From positions 216,970 through 280,969 of the forward strand of contig NOWV01000097.1 of NCBI GenBank assembly GCA_003344405.1: a DNA stretch of 64,000 nt, written 5' to 3'. The notes under the pieces were generated by a model. It had not been told where the DNA came from. It saw only the letters and a program-made list of their open reading frames with translations, and did no database searches. Origin of the DNA: Trichoplax sp. H2 (Eukaryota; Placozoa; Uniplacotomia; Trichoplacea). This document shows, piece by piece, positions 1-12,300 of the stretch. Each line of letters opens with the position of its first letter. Positions within the stretch are counted from its first letter, which is position 1. A program made the translations under genes and the position numbers.

Positions 1-76
1 TTGAATTTATACGCATATTGAGTAATTGATCAAAAAGTTCAATATCGACTTTTTTAGAATTTTACATTTTATGTCC

Positions 77-502
77 CTACCTAATATAGATCATTAATTT
101 CCAACACGAACCTTTGCCTAAATACCAATGGTGATATAGTATATGAATTCCATCAGTAGAATTTTGATCAAAAGATAAAAATTGCGTGGCTACAAGCATA
201 GGCGTATAGCCTTGTGATGGCTGTTGTAAAGTTGACGATGATGTAAACATTAAAGAACGATTGCCATGATGAGCGTGTGCTGATGTTATGCTTATTGACT
301 GATTGTTGTTGTCATTGTCGTTGGGTTTTATTGCTTTTAGATCCCATAATGATTGACGATGCTGGAAAGTCCAATGATTGCTAAGAATATCTTCAAACGA
401 AGGATTCGAGACTAAATTATTAGCGGTAATAGGCCAGCAATTGTTGAAAAGGATGCAAATACATACAATGCCAACGGTAGTACGAACTTGAATTGTTGCC
501 AT
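77..502 (-). CDS. Secreted protein, first exon (partial, runs off left edge)
   Basis: An open frame of about 140 codons starts at the ATG at 500-502 and reads leftwards. Residues 1-27 form a signal peptide: a short basic start, then a hydrophobic stretch ending ...NNCWPITA. It is followed by NLVSNPSFEDILSNHWTF, the 'NPSFE' opening typical of galactose-binding-like or carbohydrate-binding beta-sandwich modules. The reading frame stops soon after good splice donors on the minus strand (AG|GTAGGG near 79-86, or AAAG|GTTCGT near 112), so this is most likely exon 1 of a longer gene whose remaining exons lie left of the window. The product is probably extracellular. The exact family is not identified; the module call rests on the short NPSFE motif only. 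Confidence 0.5.
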   Translation of the reverse strand: MATIQVRTTVGIVCICILFNNCWPITANNLVSNPSFEDILSNHWTFQHRQSLWDLKAIKPNDNDNNNQSISITSAHAHHGNRSLMFTSSSTLQQPSQGYTPMLVATQFLSFDQNSTDGIHILYHHWYLGKGSCWKLMIYIR

Positions 503-1004
503 TGTTATTACGGCTCTCTTTCCAGGTCGTTGCTACTTTATCTAGAAATGAGTGAGAATCAAAGACGTGGAGATCATTAATATTAACGTCTTAATTTAAT
601 TCATATTGACTCCATATCAACTGCATTGAATATATTAGTAGTAGTAATGGATGAATTCTATCCAACAAGCTTAAAGTATACAGTGCTGCATTATAACGAT
701 GAAGATATACACCATAGATTATAGATTTTACTTTAGGATGTAAACGGGAACTTGCAAGTTAATGAATTTATAACTATATTTGCTGGAGGAGCTCGTCGGA
801 TTCGATTAGATACCAGTGCAGTGTAAATGCCACTTTATTTTACGTTTTATTTACAATCAGTTACTCCTACTTGTTATATCATGATTGAGCAGATGCAGCT
901 CGAACCTAGAGACCCTCATATCTACTTCAAATTGACGAAGGGGATTGTTATAAAGATCGATGAGAAGTATTCATTGTCGTGATCAACTGTATGCAAGTAT
1001 GTCA
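503..1004. other. Intergenic, nothing recognised
   Basis: This would hold the upstream region of the minus-strand secreted gene. I see no coding exon, RNA gene or clear repeat in it. Confidence 0.4.
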
Positions 1005-1840
1005 TACAGTTTTATGTTGCAGATATTTACTTAACAATCAGCTACTGAACGCTGTAGATTGATAATTTTATAATAACATGTCAAAATAAACAGAAATTTC
1101 TCATGCGTCGAGATTCATATCTCTGTCTTAAGCAAGTATCGTATGCTATCATTAAAGACTACAAAATTCTTGATAACGTAGTGATGATTAAGTGTCATTC
1201 GCTGGAGTAGTAAACAGTATACAAGAATCCTTTTATTATTATTTCCGTATTATAATAAACACAAACATCTCAGAGTTATATATTCTTCCCTCTTTTCCAA
1301 GCAAACGAGGCAAGTTTATTGTGGAGATCATGAAGAACCATTTACTGTATCAATAGACAGCATACAACCCTACGGTGTTATTTTATGTTGCAAGCCAATG
1401 CAGTAAATTTATTGTGGAAATTATCAAGTACTATTTACTGTATCAATAGCCACCATACAACTATACTATCGGATGTTATTTTATGTTGCAATTATTTACT
1501 ACCGGAATCAGCTATCTTTTCTATGGGCAATTTTATAATTGCATGTCATGATCGTCACAAAATAGTTACTAACTCTTTCCCTCTCTCTCAAGTAAATACA
1601 ACAGGTTTCTCGATGGAGATCATCAAGCCTAGTTTACTGTATTAGTAAACACTATACTACTATATCATGCTATTTTATGTTGCAATTTACTTGCATTAAA
1701 TATCAGCTACCCAACCCCTCTATGAAGACTTTCATTATAGCATGTTGTCATAAACACAACACAAACATTTCACAGCACAGACTCTTTCTTCTCTCTTAAG
1801 CCAAGGTAGCCGGGTTTATCTTGGAGATGAATAACGATAA
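1005..1840. repeat. Degenerate interspersed/tandem repeat array
   Basis: The block is built from diverged copies of the same segments. The anchor ttttatgttgc recurs at 1010, 1381, 1479 and 1673. The segment before it (tttattgtggagatcat... to ...tatttactgtatca...) recurs from about 1315, 1410 and 1605. The segment after it (aatcagctac..., ...ataacatgtca..., ctct...ttaagcaag) recurs from about 1027, 1494 and 1684. Spacing is irregular (about 95 to 370 bp), so this is an old, partly scrambled satellite rather than a clean tandem array. A short open frame inside it has no coding features. Confidence 0.6.
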
Positions 1841-2124
1841 CAATCACTTAAGGCTTCCATGAACAATTCAAGTTATTGTGTCGTCATAAAATCAGTCATT
1901 ACTACTAACAGCAAGATACTAGTATGATACTATAGTTCAATTGTGCTTAATCGACTCAGCCCAAGTCCAAGAGGTTAGCTTGTACAAGTATTGCAGCTAT
2001 TGGTAATTCTACTGTTTACTGTACAAGTGTAGAGTACATCGTTTCCATTGGATGCATTTACTTTAGCCAGGTCAAGAATTTCTCACCTTACTTGTTGAAT
2101 GAATTGGTTACTAGACCAGTTTAA

Positions 2125-2559
2125 TTGATTCCACTGTTGGCTAATTTGTTATGCTTGATCGCCTTGACGGGAGCAAAGTACAATGTTGATGGCACTAACT
2201 CCTGATCAACTGTACTGTAGGCGAGAGGATTGATTCTACTGTTGACTAATTTGTTCTGCTTGATCGCCTTGACGTGAGCAAAATACAATGTTGATGGCAC
2301 TAACTCCTGATGCTGATCAACTGTACTGTAGGCGAGAAGATTGATTCCACTGTTGGTTAATTTGTTATGCTTGATCGCCTTGACGTGAGCAAAATACAAT
2401 GTTGATGGCACTAACTCCTGATGCTGATCAACTGTACTGTAGGCGAGAAGATTGATTCCACTGTTTGGCTAATTTGTCATGCTTGATCGCCTTGACGTGA
2501 GCAAAGTACAATCTCGATAGCACTAACTTCTGATGCTGATCAACTGTACTGTAGGCGAG
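2125..2559. repeat. Tandem repeat, about 111 bp unit, four copies
   Basis: Four consecutive copies begin with ttgattccactgttgg or close variants at 2125, 2230, 2341 and 2452. Each ends with ctgtactgtaggcgag. Unit lengths are 105, 111, 111 and 108 bp; the first unit lacks a 6 bp tgctga-type step. Copies are about 90% alike by eye. Because 111 is a multiple of three, the minus strand stays open over about 290 bp and reads a repeated 35-37 residue peptide. That follows from the period and is not evidence for a gene. Confidence 0.85.
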
Positions 2560-2886
2560 TGCAGAAGTACACTGTGCTGTTGTCGCTGTTTTGAAGCTAT
2601 AAAGTACTGCACTGTATCTCTATGGTTACACGATTTCTTTCACCTCTAAACTGAGCAGTACCTCCACTCCAGGTAGTACTGTATTGAAGTTTTGCTCAGT
2701 GAAGAACGATCAATGAAGTGTGCAGTATAGTAGATTACCACTATTCTACAACATAGCAGTATATATGTCCAAGATGGACATTGTACATCATTCTTAGCAT
2801 GTTCTATTCATGCAATCTATCGATATAGCTAAAATGTTGATTTCAGGAATAGGAAGATTCTTGTCTGGCTACTGAATCGACACGAC
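2560..2886. other. Spacer between two satellites
   Basis: A+T-rich DNA with scattered agtactg and gtactgta words that foreshadow the GTAC satellite to the right. No gene is seen. Confidence 0.4.
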
Positions 2887-4168
2887 ACGATCGGTCATTG
2901 AACTGTTTGCTGTTACAGTACACTGTACTGTGGTATAGTACTGTAACAGTCCATAGTACTGTACTGTACTGTACAGTACTGTACTGTACAAAGAGGTCCA
3001 AAAAACCCAGTTAAAACCTCTTTACTTATACAGTAGTACTGTGTACTGTACTCTACAATGTACAGTATGTACAGTACAGTACGTACTGTATTTTGGGGGA
3101 GTTGTCTGTACAGTACTGTACACTGTACCGCACTGTACGCCCCCTCCATCATCAACTCATCTGTGGTGTGCAAAATGAACTGTTGTTGTACAGTTCATCT
3201 ATCTCATTTTAATTAGAGGCCACGATCGGTCCTTGAACTGTTTACTATTACAGTACTGTACAGTGTGGTACTGTACCCTACTACAGTTCACGGTACTGTA
3301 GTGTATAGTATACTGTACTGTACTGTAGTACAGTACTGTAACTTCATCTACAGTGTACACTCTGTAGATTCTACAGTACAGTACTGTACAGTATCTCATT
3401 TTAATTACAGTACAGTAGAGGCCACGATCGGTCCTTGAACTGTTTACAGTACTGTATAGTACTATGCACTGTACAGTGCGGTACTGTACCCTGCTACAGT
3501 ACACAGTACGGTGGCCGAGAAGGGCCAACATGTTACAGTAAAAACATGCTCTACAGCGTACAAACTTCCTCCACAGTGCGGCGCAGCTGCACAGCACACA
3601 AACCACCTCCATAGTGCCAAAACCTGCTCCACAGCACACAAACCTCCTCCAGTGCGAAAACCTGCTCTGTGGAGGAGGCTTGTGTGCTGTGGAGCAGGTT
3701 TTCGCACTATGGAGGTGGTTTGTGTGCTGTGTAGCTGCGCCGCACTGTAGAGGAAGTTTGCACGCTGTAGAGCATGTTTTTACTGTAACATGGTGGCCCT
3801 TCTCGGCCACCGTAACACAGTACTCTAGTTGACAGTACGGTATACCGTAGTACAGTACTGTAACAGCCCATAGTACTGTACTGTACTGTACTGTACAGTG
3901 CGCAGTACTTGGACACAGTACAAAGAGGTACATTGTACAGTACTATGTACAGTGCAGTACTGCACTCGGGTACAGTATACAGTACCGTAGTGTTACAGTA
4001 CAGCACTGTAACAGTCACTAGTACAGTACTGTACAAGTGTACAGTACTTTGGGGGAGTAGTACTGTACTGGATGTCTGTACGTCCCCTCCTTCATCAACT
4101 CATCTGTGGTGTGCAAAATGAACTGTTGTCATAGTTCACCTCCTATCTCATTGTCTGTATGAAGGTGA
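2887..4168. repeat. GTAC/TGTAC-rich satellite, three long units
   Basis: The region is saturated with gtactgtac and acagtacagt words, which are self-complementary and can fold extensively. Larger units are visible: cacgatcggtcNttgaactgttt opens units at 2887, 3220 and 3424. A block ctccNtcatcaactcatctg, followed by gtgtgcaaaatgaactgttg, closes units at about 3140-3185 and 4085-4130. Unit 1 is about 333 bp, unit 2 is a shortened copy of about 204 bp, and unit 3 is about 745 bp because it contains the palindromic element at 3507-3814. Several open frames exist on both strands but all are satellite translation rich in repeated VLYST/TVQY words. Confidence 0.8.
3507..3814. mobile_element. 308 bp palindromic foldback/MITE-like element
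   Basis: The two halves are inverted copies around a centre at 3660/3661. The outer 21 bp on each side match exactly (starting TACGGTGGCCGAGAAGGG on the left and its complement on the right), and most of the inner sequence pairs as well with only scattered mismatches. It is more G+C-rich than its surroundings. It is flanked by acacag at 3501-3506 and 3815-3820, a possible 6 bp target duplication. It can also be read as 8 bp acacagta if the element is taken as 3509-3814. It carries no gene. The duplication must be treated with care because the host satellite is itself rich in acagta. Confidence 0.7.
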
Positions 4169-4422
4169 CGATCGTGGGGATGACAGAAATTTTGCACACT
4201 ATGAGGAATCAGACTTTCATTGTTGTTGTTGTTTAGAGGTAATCTTGAATCGTGGAGCCGCTTGTGCTACGTTAAAAGAAATCGTGATTGACTGTCTAAT
4301 TTCAGGCGTTGTTTTATTACTATCAAGGGTAGCATTCATCATTGGTATCAATTTAATTCTTCCATGATATCGTTTAGTTGTTGTTGCTCAACGTAGATAA
4401 CGGTTCATGTACGTAGGATGCC

Positions 4423-6335
4423 ATGCAAGCCATTGCAGCAATTATTGACGAGATTGCTTTAGAAGGATTAGAAGGTAAGCTAGTGGACGTAACTGCTCTC
4501 ACTGCAGTTATCAATGGAATACCATTATCATGGAATAGGAAGGTTTGAATAAACATTGAGCAGTATCATGTTTACATTAGTGTACGTATGATAGTGTGTA
4601 GGCACAAGATGATGATCGCCATGTGTATTCATTGACCTAGTATGATAGGATAGGAGTCAAGTTGATCTAAATGCAGCATCAGTAGGATCAACTTTCATAG
4701 CTAATGCTACAATCTAATATGATAGGAATTACATTGCCTATATTATGGATGAGGATTGATCAACGTCAACCAAAAATCGATTTAACACTCGATGATGCGG
4801 CTAAAGAGTATATATGGCAGAAATTGGCGTCATTACCTTGTGGCATTATCGATTATTTTATTGTACCCCATGCAAGAACATACTCCACTTTAGATGACAA
4901 TCTCAATCAATGCTCTACAAATCAATGGTAACAACATTAAAATTAAACTCCTACTTCATCACTTATACTAATATAATTCATAAATTGTACACTAGTCATC
5001 ATGAACGACTCTTTAATACATAGAATCTATTCATGATTGCATCCTAATTGAAATAGGCCGTATTACTTCTGGCATCTCTGCGATAATTAATCTTCATCAC
5101 CAATACTGTTATGATTTTTACGAGTATAATTATTATACGCGTGTATAGCAGCCACCGTCGACTAGTCTTGAATCAGTTAATTCTATTCAATGGTTACATC
5201 ATAATTGAATAGATTATAACAAATCATTTGAAATCTCTGTGATAATCTTCATGTCTGATACGGGCATGATTCATGTATTATGTAGCCAGTGACTACTTAG
5301 TACTAGCTGACCTAGAATAAATTGAATCAACTTATTGTAGTAACCGACTAATTCAGTGGAGATGCTAAAGACTTGAATATTTATTATAATGATACTGCAG
5401 AGAGAAATGCAAATCTAAATTTGCTGTAAACGGATTACGTGTGTTATCCTAACAGATCCGTTCTTGTAAAATGTCAAATTTAATTTTTCATAGCTTAATG
5501 GACAAAGAGTCAAGTTGGCATAGAGAGAATGATCCGTATCCTTACAACTTAATCAGCGACGAAACCAATGGAATTCGTGGCTCTTGCCGTGATTATTACA
5601 CCCGTGATAAGATTACCAGCATTATCCGAAATGAAAATAATACTGCCAACACGTCCTTTCAAGAGGCGACAGCAATGTAAGCTAGAAATAAAGGCGCTAG
5701 TTATACCGTTGTACGGTATTGATATTATCCATGTGATGATCTTAATAAAATTTTATAATTTCTTAGTTATCTTAATGTGCATGCTGAGTCAGATGTAACA
5801 TTACTCAATTAATTAGCAAGTATTAGCATTCGGCGTATGTTTCATCCGTAATCAATATAACTAGAATCAAGAAAAATTTCTACTTATTATAAATATAAAT
5901 ATATATTTAGTAAATTTTCCAAAGTAATTTTAATTTTTAGTATCTTATTATATTTTCATCATATTAACTAATAAAATTGCCGATTACCTTCTCCATTTGC
6001 TATGTTTATTTCATACTATCTTTTAACCTTAATATTGGATATATGTCTATCAGTGAGTTGAATACCAATTTAATAAATTATTTTACAGGTGGGGTGATAA
6101 ACTTGTACTTGTTGCAAATCAACAAGTTAGAGACAGAGCATTATTTGGTACTGGGAATAATCCGTCCTTTTTTAACCTAACGGCAGATCAATTTTGTTTA
6201 CTTGAACGTATTGGAAGGGCAAGATGGAGGGGAGAAACACAACGAATACTGGCAAAGTACTTCCTTAAGCTTGATTTTAAAAATATATTTCGTAAATTAA
6301 AATTTCTTTGGAGGTTGAAATTGATAACTCATCAA
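4423..6335 (+). other. GTF3C1: GTF3C1 exons 1-4 (N-terminal region)
   Basis: Exon 1 is 4423-4474 (ends GAA G before gtaagc). Exon 2 is 4726-4927 (ITLPILWMRID..., aligned with the human GLCLPALWSRLE segment). Exon 3 is 5494-5676 (…NGIRGSCRDYYTRDKITSI). Exon 4 is 6089-6335 (WGDKLVLVANQQVRDRALFG, later LLERIGRARWRGETQ). Phases 1, 2, 2 and 0 join without a frameshift or stop. The first acceptor of exon 3 at 5456 would create a stop, so 5494 is chosen. Confidence 0.88.
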
Positions 6336-9300
6336 GTAAGCTCCCTAATCTAATTTAGAACTTTTTTAATTAGCACCTCATAAAATACAGTAAAGCTATC
6401 AATTACGACATATTTTTTGCTAAAGATTCGAAAAGTGTTTTTATAAAAATGAATCAACGATTCCTTAATAAGACTTAATACGAGCTTAGATAATAGTATT
6501 GCTAAAAAGATTACTAACTAGTTAAACTCTAGAATTTTAAAAATTGCTGTCTCAAACAATTTCAGACGTCTCACGTAAAATTAAAATCTTCAAGTGTCAT
6601 TCGTAGCAATCTATTGCTTCTATCCCGATTTCATACGCTTCAGCAGCATAATACTAGAGAGAGTAACAAGGTAAAAATGTGTTCTTATCTTGAGCAACTT
6701 CCAGATAAGATTGCATCTCACAACGACGTAAGAAATCACTTGGTAAGATGACCTTTTGCTACCTAAACTATTACAGCAATCCTGTTAAATATATGTTATA
6801 TGTACGTATTAGGGTCTTGCACGAACAACATACAGAAAAGTCTGCCAAGCTCTAATTGCAAATGGTTTTATTGATATTATCAGTAATAAACGAAAGTCCA
6901 CGCCTCAGTCCTATATTAGACTATTAAAAAGTTATCAATGCTCTGTTGAAAGTGATAGCAATGCATCAACTGAAGATGATTCTGACAACGGTTAGTATTA
7001 CCTCATATATCAACTTCATGTCATGAATGAACAACTGATTATTAGCAAGACATATACTGTATTACTGTCATTATATGCAGTACCGTAAGAGTAGTGATGA
7101 TGATAGGAGTTTCCACTTAACTGTACGTATGTTGTAGAATATGCTGTACTTTACAACTTTTACTACCAGAATTAAGGTGAAGGTAACTCTATTATGGGAA
7201 TATGAGAAACTAAAGAAACCTAATAATTGGTTTTCACAAAATTTTAGATATTTACAGTTTATTTGAGAAGAAAATGTAAATTCTGAACGTTATAATATAT
7301 TATTAAATGCATTATAGCAATATGTTAGGATGTAATATTTTATCTAATAGTTGTAAAAGTGGGTTCCGTAATTTAATGTCTGAATTAATAATATGATGTA
7401 AGGAATTTGGTAAGTAAAAAGGATAAAATTTTTACCAACACTGAGATAAAACTTTGCTACAAGACGTTTATATTGGTTTATGATATAATTGCATAGGCAT
7501 AATACTATGTTAATGGGCTGTTTCAGATATGGCACATTCAGGTTCGGTGTCTGCTCCTAACATTGAAGAACCAATGCTGCAGCAAGTCTATAACATGATA
7601 TATAATGAAAGTTATAACGGAATATCTAAACTTGTAAGCCAATACGTTTTTTAGCTTTTAACCTTAGCCTTGTTTTGTTGATAATGATTTTAGTCACTAT
7701 AGGAATTTTGATTTGATTTAAATTACAACATAGGATTTACTGAAAAAAATTAGACTAAAATCGGCCGATATCAGGGTAATAATTAAACGTCTTCTGAATA
7801 GAAATTTCATTACTGAAATTTCAAAGAGCAGCGGAAAACAACGAAAACTTCTGTAAATCTTATTATTATGTTGCTTTAATAATGTATAATGTGCGTAAGA
7901 TGCCAGTCTGTCTGTGAAAGAAACTTACTATTTAAACATGATTATTACTTTTCAAACTATGGCATCTACAATACAGCTATGTTGCTAAGGTGCTAGAAGA
8001 AAGTAGCTCTTTATATCAGAAAGTTGCGAACGAAGTTAAGAAAACCCGAGAATATTCTAACAAGTTAGCCGTTACTGGTTGACTTTGTGATTTAATAGTA
8101 TTTATTATTGCTCTTTAATAACTAAATCGTTACAGTCCATTACTAGTTTTACTAATAAACGTTAACTTAAAATGTCAGAATGGACCAACTTGACACTTGT
8201 ATTCGGAAATCAAAGGAGCCACCTACCTTGATTGACACCTCCGCTCAAGGCAATGGTCAAGAAATAGGGAACGTGATATTTGTTAAGCAAATTGTTGAAA
8301 ATTCCAAAAGAGGTATATAATTTACCTCGTACAATTTTAATTTGAACTTATAATTTATAGTATCAATCATTGCAGTTGGCTATAGGAGCTTAAAGAGACA
8401 AAATATGATTCTCGAATGGCTAAATGAGAAAAAATGTGTTCATGTCGACAATTATTACGAAATCCTTCGTGTAAGTTAAGACTATAACTCTCACGATATT
8501 TTGAGGTTGAAATCCCTGACTAATGATGCATGCTAGCGGCCAATTAATAAAATTATAATTATCGTACGGTTCTACAGTCCATAAGAAATACTGAACGCGA
8601 TGAGGGCTTAAAAGAAGTCTGTGATTACAGAAGTATCAAGAGGTTATCGTTTGTTAATTAAAATAACAATATTGGATTGCCTGATGCTCTTTTTGGTCAT
8701 GAATAGTAGTATGCAATTTTCATCTATGGTATCTTCTATTAACAGAATTCTCTTAATTTAATAAAGATTAATTAGTAAATTAACTAAAGAGGGTACGGTT
8801 AAAGTAATTGATAAAACTGCAACATGTTCCAACGGAAGTACTACGGTATGTTGATTGTTGTACGTACTTGTTTGTTGCTGATGTGCTGACCTTACGTGAA
8901 TCACTTTTACAAAATTATCTGCGGGGCTTTCTAGGTTTCATTCTTATGCAGTCCTGATATCGAGATGGATGACGAATTGCTGAATAACCTTGTGATTCAG
9001 TACAGTTTGAAGATGGAAAAAGATGCAATTGGAAAGGTAATGCTAGCTCTAAACGTAAAGACGCATGTAAATACAATTTATACTATGTACTGTATACTGT
9101 ATCATTTATTGGTACCCATCTAAACGTTACATTTATTTAGCAAAATAAATCTTTGCCTAAACAAGACGTTGTGGAGTTATCTGTAGCGCAACAGTCTGAA
9201 AATACCATTCTTCCAAAAAGGGAGCCCGACGTTCAGCTTGAACATAATCCTGTTAGTACTGTACAACAGTAAATAAAAACTACGATAGTATTATTTACTG

Positions 9301-12300
9301 CTAAATAATTTCAGCTCCGTTATTTGTTAGTACAAATATATGAAAGCGATGCTACTGTTTCAGATTCGGCCTCAAAGTTATGGATATCTTCCAAAAATGC
9401 TTCGTTTAAAACTAGCTCATTGTTTTTTGTGGGAATTAGCCTATGGACATAAATGTTTGTTCATTGAATAATTATGTATTCGTAAAGGGTCATTTGTTTT
9501 TACCTTTATCATAAAGCATTGTTTTTTGTTTCTTACTGATATGATTGATTCTATGTGGACAATGGACAATGTAGTTGATGATGAAGTAGGCCCAGAAGAA
9601 TCCTGGAGGCGATCGCTGTCAGCTTATAAAGGCAAAGTAACGTTAGATGATGGATGGATTAATTTGGAAACTATCCTTAATGTCACTCCTTTATCTGTCT
9701 TATGCAAGCTAGTATCTTTCCGTTACAATGTATGATATATTTCAGTATAAGATGTTTCCATAAACTATCTCAACAAAACAAATGTACTATACGAGTGTGT
9801 CGGATGGTGACAATATAATATGATACATGTTTGGATTTTATCTTCTTTCTTTTAAGATTGAAGGACTAGAAGAGTACTTAGGAGATAGTAAAACAGCCGA
9901 TACACTGTTCTACCGTTTACCGATAAAATTAAGGGAACAATTAGAACCTAATAGGTATCAACTTGCCTTACCTTATGTACATATCAATACATTTGATGAC
10001 GCTTGTGATACTTTGCTTGCATATAATCTGTATGAAGGCTCCATGTATGGAAATATCTGGATACACTGAATATGCTATGCAAAATGGGATTATTAAGCAG
10101 TACCGAAAATGGTCCAAACTCCAGAAAATCAAATGTTAGCATACTTTATGATATTTTTCAGTAATGTGTTCATGATTAGTTCTTGGAGCATTAACAATCG
10201 AAATACAACTTCCCTTTGTGCTACATATAGGCTCAATTTCGTGTTTCTGATACTGGATATTTTATTGACACTTCAAGCAGAAGTAATGACTACAGTTGCA
10301 AAAGCTATAAATTGGAATCTTTTAGGAGTGTTGTTCGATTTTGGAGAGATCTGCAATCCGTTTGCTTATCAACAGATATCGGTGCGAGTTTGCGCTTTCA
10401 TCGATTCAGATTATATGTAGTTTTGTTAACTTACAGGATTAATTTTGCATTGAATGCAATTGTAGACAAATTAACAAAGGTGGAAGATGGGTTAACGAAT
10501 CAATATAAGGTTCGCGATAATCTGCTAGGTAACGGAAAAGGTGCTGGTGGGCTTGATTCGGGATTCTTTAGCCATCTAGTTCGAAATTGGAAAATTGCAA
10601 CTACTTCGTTTGAGGCATCACTTCAGTCGGAAATTGAGATCGATCAATCATATTTTGTAATTCTTTTTTTATTCTTAACTAGGAACAATACCATATGTTG
10701 ATAAAATAACTGGATGATTATTTGTCTCTTAATCAGTATCCTAAAATTAGGCGATTGAAGTCACTAAGTAAGATTGAAAACAATAATTTATCGAAGATTA
10801 AAAGATTAGCCAAGTTAAATGAAGGGATACATGGTTCGCATTTATTAGGTAACTTTAATCAAGATTGATATTTCTGCTCACTATTTTCTGATTAATAACA
10901 ACGATATCGAAATAGAAAATAAAAAGGGCGATCAAGTATCTTCGTCTACTGCTGTATCCACTTCTTCTCAGGCTATTACAAAATCGGCCGAAGTTATATC
11001 AAAGAAGCGGAAAAAAAATTTTGGTAAGTTTCAATGGTATCAAGTACGGTAACTGTTATTGAAATCTCTACCCTTCCTTTTTTTACTGACAGTATATTAA
11101 CGGGTTTACTTAGGCATTACGAAGGATGATAAATTGCTCAAGAAACGTAAAAATTTATACACTCGCGAAGAAGAGGACATGGTAGCTAAAATAATTTAAT
11201 AGCCTTGATAGCTTAATATCGTAAGTATTAGGCATCCTTTCATGGAGGCTAATTTTCATATATGTTACAGATTTTAATATGCCAAGCTGTTAAAATTGGC
11301 TTGCGGCAGATTGGAGTTGCGATTGGTTCTTGGTCCTTCATACGAGATGAAATTGAGCGATTACTTCCTGTCAGTATCACTTTTATCTAGAGTAGCGTAT
11401 TAGCTGAAATATCTAATGACGGTTTAGGGAATTAGTTAATATATTGCAGTTGTTATTCTATAGTATGCCGCTAGTAGGACCTCTGAAATGCTTCGACATC
11501 GCTATGATAAGCTTATAAAGAATCAAGAGTGTATGAGGAAACTAGATAAATATGTAAACGAAACTGTTAATGTCAATGTAAGATTTAGATCACTTCCTAA
11601 TATACTTGCATAAAATCTATATTTAAGTCAATGTTATTATGTAGGCATGCACGATATTATACTGATAAGGGTTGCAATTTGTACATAGTCCGATTACATT
11701 AGCAACGCAAAACTGACACCGGAGGAAAAATTTAGATCGTCTGTGAAGTATCTGCTAAATGGAAGTGGACAATACCAACGTGATGAATTATTACCACCAT
11801 CCAACATTATGGAAGGAATTCCAGATGGTTATGATGTTCAGTCAAGTGTAGGAAAGAAATCCCCCTATCTAATTATAATTGCACAAGCATTTATGATAAT
11901 ATGTATAAGCTGTGCTAACTGCAATCAATATGGATTCATTTTAGGTTACCGAAAGTTATCCAGCTGCCCTTGCGCCGAAAATTAAAAATGTTGCAGATAT
12001 TACGCGTGGGATTTTACAACAACTTTTAATGGTTTGTCATGAATATTTTCGCCTGTATATTAGTTCATAGAACATGATATGATAACTAGCAAGAATTGAC
12101 AACGAAAATTCATAATAAAGCATTTCTTTTCTAGGCCTCGCTGTCATTAAAGGGTGAACAATATAATTCTAATGATATCTATAGGCTTCTTCATACTTTT
12201 CCATCTGTAAGTTCTGCTTTTCGTCGACTATAAGTTTAGATTCAATTTTTAAAATTGTATAAGTAGGAAATGTTCTTTGTATGGGTAATTGCAGGCTGAC

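Noticed and set aside
2121-2411. 96-codon minus-strand frame made of 35-37 residue repeats
   Set aside because: It follows directly from a tandem repeat whose period is a multiple of three; no start context, signal or splice evidence.
3199-4121. Several overlapping open frames of 70-244 codons on both strands
   Set aside because: They translate the GTAC satellite and the palindromic element; the products are repeats of the same short words and mirror each other across strands.
10417-10436. gtagttttgttaacttacag, which looks like an intron between GT and AG
   Set aside because: It would be only 20 bp. The frame stays open through it, so it is treated as coding sequence of GTF3C1 exon 20.
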